A stretch of DNA of 10,279 nt from Bacillota bacterium (GTDB taxonomy: Bacteria; Bacillota; Clostridia; Acetivibrionales; DSM-2933). The stretch spans positions 1-10,279 of the forward strand of contig JAEYYB010000017.1 of the NCBI GenBank assembly GCA_023430975.1, read 5' to 3'. A program made the position numbers and the translations under genes. The notes under the pieces were generated by a model. It was not told the origin of the DNA, did no database searches, and saw only the letters and a program-made list of their open reading frames with translations. This document shows, piece after piece, positions 6,658 to 10,279 of the stretch. The first letter of the stretch is position 1; each line of letters opens with the position of its first letter.

Positions 6658-6725
6658 ATATTAAAAGAGATGAATCAATTACATTTGTCTTAGGTCAAAT
6701 GTAAGATTAATAACACTTTTAATAT
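6658..6725. repeat. Intergenic palindromic repeat, copy 2
   Basis: Arms 6658-6689 and 6694-6725 (32 bases each, 22 matching ungapped) surround only TTAG. Both arms start ATATTAAAAG and end TTACATTTG. The right arm, read on the minus strand, matches the left arm of copy 1 at 27 of 30 positions, which shows the two loci are related and not independent hairpins. It is shorter than copy 1 (68 against 97 bases) because the centre is almost absent. It lies in the non-coding stretch between the YhhN and CARDB genes, inside the long transcript predicted from 6422. Confidence 0.78.
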
Positions 6726-6793
6726 AGTAATGACATAATTGGTTTTTATCAATTTAAATGCCATGTAAAACCTACATTAACCAGGCTGTTATT

Positions 6794-6821
6794 TTGTGCT
6801 GCAAAAAGATGTTTATATATT
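6794..6821 (+). promoter_or_regulatory. Predicted proximal promoter of the CARDB gene with overlapping inverted repeat
   Basis: TTGTGC (6794-6799), a 16-base spacer and TATATT (6816-6821) would start transcription near 6828, 40 bases before the next ATG. A perfect 8-bp inverted repeat CAAAAAGA (6802-6809) / TCTTTTTG (6821-6828) overlaps spacer and -10. It could be an operator, or a terminator for transcripts arriving from 6422, which would separate an upstream RNA from the gene. Confidence 0.4.
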
Positions 6822-6868
6822 CTTTTTGTTTGTACAAGTTCAGTTAATAAATTTGAAGGAGTGGTAAA

Positions 6869-8095
6869 ATGCGTACAAAAAGTTTTATTTCTTTCACTGT
6901 TACTCTATTTGTTACTTTGTTGTTGTTTACACTACTCTATGTTTTTGTTGTTGAAACAGGCTCAATCAGACCATCAATTAATGACGCTAATTCCATTACA
7001 GTATTTAGCAACTCTGAGATTGTCGCTACCAAACAGGATCTTGTTGTTACCAATGCCATGATTACATCTAAAATGGACACATCCATAGAATATACCTATA
7101 CAATTAAAAATGACGGTGCAGTTACAATTCCAAGTCTCTATAAAGTATCAATTCGGAATTTTTATTCTAAAAAAGCCGATATAGTTGATGCTGATAATGT
7201 GGATGCAGGAGTATGCACCATAGAGACAGACCGTCCGCTTGCTCCGGGGGAGACATATACAGGAACCAGTTATGCATCAGGCACAATTCCCAAGGGGATG
7301 AAATACCTGGTCTTCGAAGTTGATTATGACAATATTTTAGACGAAGAAGTGGAGATCAACAATACTTATTCGTTACTATTAGCACCTGATTTGGTTTTCA
7401 CTGATGCAAAGATAACATCCAAAAACGGCGATCAAATAAATTATACTTATACTATAAAAAATAATGGATGTACTACTTTAAATGATCTTTATTATATAAA
7501 CATACAAAATATATATTCTGCTAACACTACTTATAATGATAAAGGGGACGTGCCTTCAGGCGGGTGTATTCTGGGATTAAAACGATCTCTTGCACCTGGT
7601 GAGAGCTATACAGGGACATTCTATTCCATCACCAAGGTACCTGTAGGGATGAATTATATGCTCATAAAGATTGACGGCTGTGATATTGAAAAAGAGTTGG
7701 ATGAAAAAAATAATACTTACATTTTGCCATTGATGCCTGATATTGAAATCACAGATATAAAGGTTATTTCAAAATCACAAAATCAGGTTAATTATGAATA
7801 TACAATTAAAAACAATGGAATAAATACAGTTACAAGCCTTTATAACATATCAATACAGAATTTTTATTCGGCTAACGACATTTTTTATGATGAAAATGAT
7901 GTTGCTGCGGGTGGAGGTGTTCTTGCCGTAGATCGTTCACTTGCACCCGGTGAGAGCTATACAGGTACATTTGCAGCGTTTGGTGCAGTTCCTAGCGGAA
8001 TGAATTATGTAACAGGCATGGTTGATTGGGGAGATAACATTAGAGAGACAAATGAGGATAACAACAAATTCGCAACAAAGATACCTTATATTTAA
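6869..8095 (+). CDS. Membrane-anchored surface protein with three CARDB-like repeats
   Basis: A 408-residue protein. Residues 7-28 form one hydrophobic signal-anchor (SFISFTVTLFVTLLLFTLLY); no clear signal-peptidase site, lipobox or cell-wall sorting motif is seen, so it probably stays anchored with its bulk outside. The rest is three tandem repeats of about 115 residues: 57-171, 173-288 and 290-408. Each has a (D/E)YxYTIKN(N/D)G beta strand, a NFYSAN-type segment, SLAPGE(S/T)YTGT and an exit motif E(x)NNTY or EDNNK. This pattern matches the CARDB (APHP) adhesion-type beta-sandwich found in many bacterial surface proteins. GAAGGAGTGG (6855-6864) fixes the ATG start. It is monocistronic: repeat copies lie on both sides and a terminator follows. 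Function unknown beyond a likely surface or adhesion role; no catalytic domain is present. Confidence 0.8.
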   Translation: MRTKSFISFTVTLFVTLLLFTLLYVFVVETGSIRPSINDANSITVFSNSEIVATKQDLVVTNAMITSKMDTSIEYTYTIKNDGAVTIPSLYKVSIRNFYSKKADIVDADNVDAGVCTIETDRPLAPGETYTGTSYASGTIPKGMKYLVFEVDYDNILDEEVEINNTYSLLLAPDLVFTDAKITSKNGDQINYTYTIKNNGCTTLNDLYYINIQNIYSANTTYNDKGDVPSGGCILGLKRSLAPGESYTGTFYSITKVPVGMNYMLIKIDGCDIEKELDEKNNTYILPLMPDIEITDIKVISKSQNQVNYEYTIKNNGINTVTSLYNISIQNFYSANDIFYDENDVAAGGGVLAVDRSLAPGESYTGTFAAFGAVPSGMNYVTGMVDWGDNIRETNEDNNKFATKIPYI

Positions 8096-8120
8096 ACAGT
8101 GAGAGCAACAAAACTTTATG

Positions 8121-8208
8121 ATTGAAAATCAAAATTAATCTTACATTTGGAAAAGATCAAAGATGATTTTTTATAGACGAATGTAATGATTAATTGATTT
8201 TTATATAT
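8121..8208. repeat. Intergenic palindromic repeat, copy 3
   Basis: Left arm 8121-8150 (contains AATTAATCTTACATTTGG) and right arm 8178-8208 (minus strand contains AATTAATCATTACATTCGTC) form an imperfect inverted repeat with a 27-base centre. The outer part AAAATCA is also shared by both arms. The inner core matches copies 1 and 2, while the outer sequence differs more, so this is the most divergent copy. It lies 25 bases after the CARDB stop and 5 bases before the terminator. Confidence 0.72.
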
Positions 8209-8212
8209 ATTT

Positions 8213-8258
8213 AAAGAGATCGGTTACTTGCTCAGGGCCGATCTCTTTGTGTTTTAAT
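8213..8258 (+). terminator. Intrinsic terminator after the CARDB gene
   Basis: Perfect 11-bp stem: AAAGAGATCGG (8213-8223) with CCGATCTCTTT (8238-8248), 14-base loop, followed by GTGTTTTAAT. The GC-containing stem and following T-run are typical. It closes the CARDB unit 118 bases after its stop. Confidence 0.82.
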
Positions 8259-8525
8259 ATTGCAGTTTATTTAAGACAATATATTGAATGCTAAGGTAAT
8301 TTTGGTGACTATTTTATTGAAGACACGTAATTTGTTATGAAAGTTGTTTTGTGTAATTGTATATTTCATCAATTAATGATAATATTTTGGTGACGGTAAA
8401 CAATTTATTTTGCAAGATTTGCACTTCCATTGATTAAGTTAATATTTAAAATGTATTACAAGAAACAAACGCATATGCCTTATGCTTTATCATGAAATTA
8501 AAGATTATTACATCGGGGTGATAAC
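8259..8525. other. Non-coding AT-rich stretch before the WYL regulator
   Basis: No gene is visible. The sequence ATTTTGGTGAC occurs twice, at 8299-8309 and 8384-8394. A possible promoter for the next gene is TTGATT (8432-8437) with TATTAC 18 bases later, followed by a long leader; it is weak. GGGGTGAT just before the ATG is the ribosome site of the regulator. Confidence 0.4.
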
Positions 8526-9182
8526 ATGGGTCAAATTAGTAATGCTTTAAGTATGTACTTTTTATTAAGGTCTAGAGGTAAAATGAAAACAAGTGAACTG
8601 GCTGATAAGCTGGAGATTGATAAAAGAACTATCAGCAGATTCAGAGACGAACTGGAAATAGCAGGCATATATATTGACTCTTTTACTGGAAAATACGGTG
8701 GTTATAAGCTGTCGAATAAAAATATTATATCTGAATGTTATATCTCTGATCAGGAATACAACTCTCTTCTTCTTATTGAAAAATATCTCAAAGACTGCAA
8801 ACATGTAGCAAATAAGGACATCACATCATTAACCGAAAAGATAAATTGTGTAAAAAAGACTGAACGCATAACCTGTGATGAATTCAATAATCATTTGAAT
8901 AAAGTTACTCTGTCCAATATAAACCATGAAGCTGAGAGAAAGAAACTTCTTGATATTCATTCGGCTTCTCTTTTGAAAAACAAATTGATTATTAAATACA
9001 ATTCTTTAACTTCAGGATTAACGGAACGAATAGTGAGACCATATGCCACATTTGAATATAAAGGCGACATGTATTTTGCGGGTTATTGTGAGAAGAAAAA
9101 TACAATTCTTGACTTTAAGATGTTGGGGAGGGTTAAGCTTGTAAGTATACAATCATCCACTGCTGCCAATACTTGTCATTAA
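8526..9182 (+). CDS. HTH-WYL transcription regulator lacking the C-terminal extension
   Basis: DNA-binding regulator of the DeoR-like HTH plus WYL type. Residues 5-62 form a winged helix (SELADKLEIDKRTISRFRDELE, then a wing GKYGGYKL). Residues 63-140 form a helical linker. The WYL domain runs from about 141 to 209: LIIKYNSLTSGLTERIVRPY, MYFAGYC in place of WYL, and FKMLGRVKLVSI corresponding to the FRLDRI core that ends the domain. Full WYL regulators are usually about 300 residues, with a further WCX segment of some 80-100 residues. Here the frame stops 9 residues after the core (QSSTAANTCH), and neither alternative frame downstream restores recognisable sequence. Start ATG follows GGGGTGAT. 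WYL domains bind nucleotide-type or nucleic acid ligands in studied cases; ligand and targets here are unknown. It may control itself or its isolated neighbours. Confidence 0.83.
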   Translation: MGQISNALSMYFLLRSRGKMKTSELADKLEIDKRTISRFRDELEIAGIYIDSFTGKYGGYKLSNKNIISECYISDQEYNSLLLIEKYLKDCKHVANKDITSLTEKINCVKKTERITCDEFNNHLNKVTLSNINHEAERKKLLDIHSASLLKNKLIIKYNSLTSGLTERIVRPYATFEYKGDMYFAGYCEKKNTILDFKMLGRVKLVSIQSSTAANTCH

Positions 9183-9287
9183 TGGTTAAATATATAGGAT
9201 TATTGATAAAATATATGGGTGGATGATTAAACAATTTTGTGCTATATTAATAGTGAAAATAAATTGGCAAAGGTTTGGTTAACATTT

Positions 9288-9752
9288 ATGAATAATATAT
9301 TAACAGAAGAAAATGTTAAAAAAATAAAAGAAGAAATAGAATTTAGAATGACCGTAAAAAGAGCTGAAATAGCAAAAGAAAAGTTAGAAGCTGCAGCACA
9401 TGGAGACAGATCAGAAAATGCTGAGTACAAAACAGCTTGTGAAAACTATAGAGCAAATGATGATAGGATTCAATATTTATTAGATATGCTTTCAACAGCA
9501 ACTGTAATAGAAGCTAATAGTGTGGATAAATCAGTTCTACGAATCAATAGTAAAGCACGAATCAAATTTATAGATGATGAGGAAGAGGATATTGTAACAT
9601 TAGTCACCACTATGGATATTGATCCTGAAAATATGTTTATAAGTATAGAATCTGATTTAGGGAAAGCATTATCAGGTAAAAAGGCTGGAGATATTGTTGA
9701 AGTTAATGCTCCAAGAGGGAAATATAAAGTAGAAGTATTAGAAATACTGTAA
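9288..9752 (+). CDS. greA: GreA-type transcript cleavage factor
   Basis: Binds the RNA polymerase secondary channel and stimulates cleavage of backtracked RNA. At 154 residues it is close to the usual 157-158. Residues 1-76 form the antiparallel coiled coil, with the tip motif GDRSENAEY (39-47) carrying the acidic pair D40 and E43 that hold the catalytic magnesium. The C-terminal FKBP-like domain ends with ISIESDLGKALSGKKAGDIVEV. The frame is open back to TTG at 9237, but ATG at 9288 is chosen because it gives the standard GreA N-terminus (MNNILTEENVKKI); the nearest ribosome-like site, AAAGG (9269-9273), is 14 bases away and weak. Less typical are R41 (usually Leu) and the Cys at 51, so it may be a second GreA paralogue and not the housekeeping copy. 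It is followed by the rRNA operon. Confidence 0.87.
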   Translation: MNNILTEENVKKIKEEIEFRMTVKRAEIAKEKLEAAAHGDRSENAEYKTACENYRANDDRIQYLLDMLSTATVIEANSVDKSVLRINSKARIKFIDDEEEDIVTLVTTMDIDPENMFISIESDLGKALSGKKAGDIVEVNAPRGKYKVEVLEIL

Positions 9753-9772
9753 ATGTTCTACCATGATTATTT

Positions 9773-9820
9773 CGAATTATTTTATAAGAGATTAAAATGA
9801 AAACAATTCGTTTATGTTCT
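9773..9820 (+). terminator. Possible terminator after greA
   Basis: CGAATTATTTT (9773-9783) pairs with AAAACAATTCG (9800-9810) at 10 of 11 positions, with a 16-base loop, followed by TTTATGTTCT. The T-run is interrupted and the stem AT-rich, so termination may be weak. A smaller hairpin, ATTTCA (9827-9832) / TGAAAT (9840-9845), follows. Confidence 0.4.
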
Positions 9821-9933
9821 CAAATAATTTCACGGATTCTGAAATACCATATAATTAGGCAGTTTTAGTATTAAGGATGTATAAACGATTGAATACAGCT
9901 TATGGGATAGAAAAAAGTGTTAGATAAAAAGTG

Positions 9934-9962
9934 TTGACAATATCTAAATAACGTGTTAATCT
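9934..9962 (+). promoter_or_regulatory. rRNA operon promoter
   Basis: A perfect -35 TTGACA (9934-9939), 17-base spacer and extended -10 TGtTAATCT (9954-9962). The -10 hexamer is imperfect, but the full -35, ideal spacing, TG extension and position about 215 bases before 16S fit an rRNA promoter. The AT-rich DNA upstream (A-tracts at 9911-9930) could act as an UP element. Confidence 0.7.
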
Positions 9963-9964
9963 AT

Positions 9965-10175
9965 CAAAGTTGCTTCTAACGAAGCGTTGGACTTTGAAAA
10001 GTAAACAGTGTAAAAAGACAAAAGAAACTCGTTAATTTTAAGATGAAGCTATTAAGCTTCAATCAAATTTGAGTAACTTGCGAACTTTATAAAAGTCAGT
10101 AAGTAGAAAATGATTTAAGATTTATTTAATCTTAAACATTGAAACAATAATTGAGCTAATTAAATTTTCAAATAT
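9965..10175 (+). other. Structured pre-16S rRNA leader
   Basis: Transcribed spacer removed during rRNA maturation. Visible stems: CAAAGT (9965-9970) with ACTTTG (9991-9996) around GCTTC/GAAGC (9972-9985); TGAAGCT (10044-10050) with AGCTTCA (10055-10061); and TTTAAGATT (10114-10122) with AATCTTAAA (10128-10136). The stretch ACTTTGAAAAGTAAACAGTG (9991-10010) resembles the conserved leader just after Firmicutes rRNA promoters. The RNase III stem partner lies beyond the window. Confidence 0.65.

Positions 10176-10279
<104 letters not shown>

Noticed and set aside
5461..8208. CRISPR array reading of the recurring repeats
   Set aside because: The three repeats are over 1 kb apart, palindromic and of varied length, with genes between; there are no regular spacers and no cas genes.
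9237..9287. N-terminal extension of GreA to TTG 9237
   Set aside because: The 17 extra residues do not belong to the GreA fold, while ATG at 9288 gives the expected N-terminus and length.

Overview
This window looks like chromosome of a low-GC, cellulosome-forming clostridium (Clostridium cluster III: Acetivibrio / Ruminiclostridium / Hungateiclostridium type). The evidence is AT-rich DNA with AGGAGG-type ribosome binding sites, a secreted GH53 galactanase with a Pro/Thr linker and dockerin-like tail, and a 16S rRNA 5' end whose first variable region reads like that group. The genus is an inference; nothing here fixes the species.

Layout. (1) 114-1550, minus strand: secreted GH53 endo-beta-1,4-galactanase whose dockerin stops after the first of its two repeats. 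(2) 1551-1831: divergent control region with a predicted galactanase promoter, an 8-bp direct repeat and a perfect 12-bp palindrome. (3) 1832-5239, plus strand: a tight four-gene operon of ECF sigma factor, membrane anti-sigma factor (zinc-finger N-terminus, DUF4367-like C-terminus), ABC ATPase and ABC-2 permease. Its genes overlap by 4 bases or lie 2 bases apart, and a perfect 18-bp-stem hairpin follows at 5385-5429. It reads as a self-contained envelope-stress or export module. (4) 5240-8525: two isolated genes, a YhhN-family membrane protein (5661-6335) and a membrane-anchored protein with three CARDB-like repeats (6869-8095), set in unusually long AT-rich intergenic DNA. Three related imperfect palindromes (5461-5557, 6658-6725, 8121-8208) lie one before, one between and one after these two genes. 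A strong predicted promoter with an overlapping 20-bp palindrome lies 450 bases ahead of the CARDB gene. (5) 8526-9182: HTH-WYL transcription regulator lacking the usual C-terminal extension. (6) 9288-9752: GreA-type transcript cleavage factor. (7) 9934-10279: rRNA operon promoter, structured leader and the first ~104 bases of 16S rRNA, cut by the window edge.

How parts work together. The sigma/anti-sigma pair most likely controls its own operon and so the exporter; whether it also controls the divergent galactanase is open. The YhhN, CARDB, WYL and GreA genes are probably separate transcription units. No CRISPR array, transposase, tRNA gene or recognisable defence system was seen. The observation most worth following is the family of three palindromic intergenic repeats; next are the half dockerin and the regulatory region at 6369-6497.
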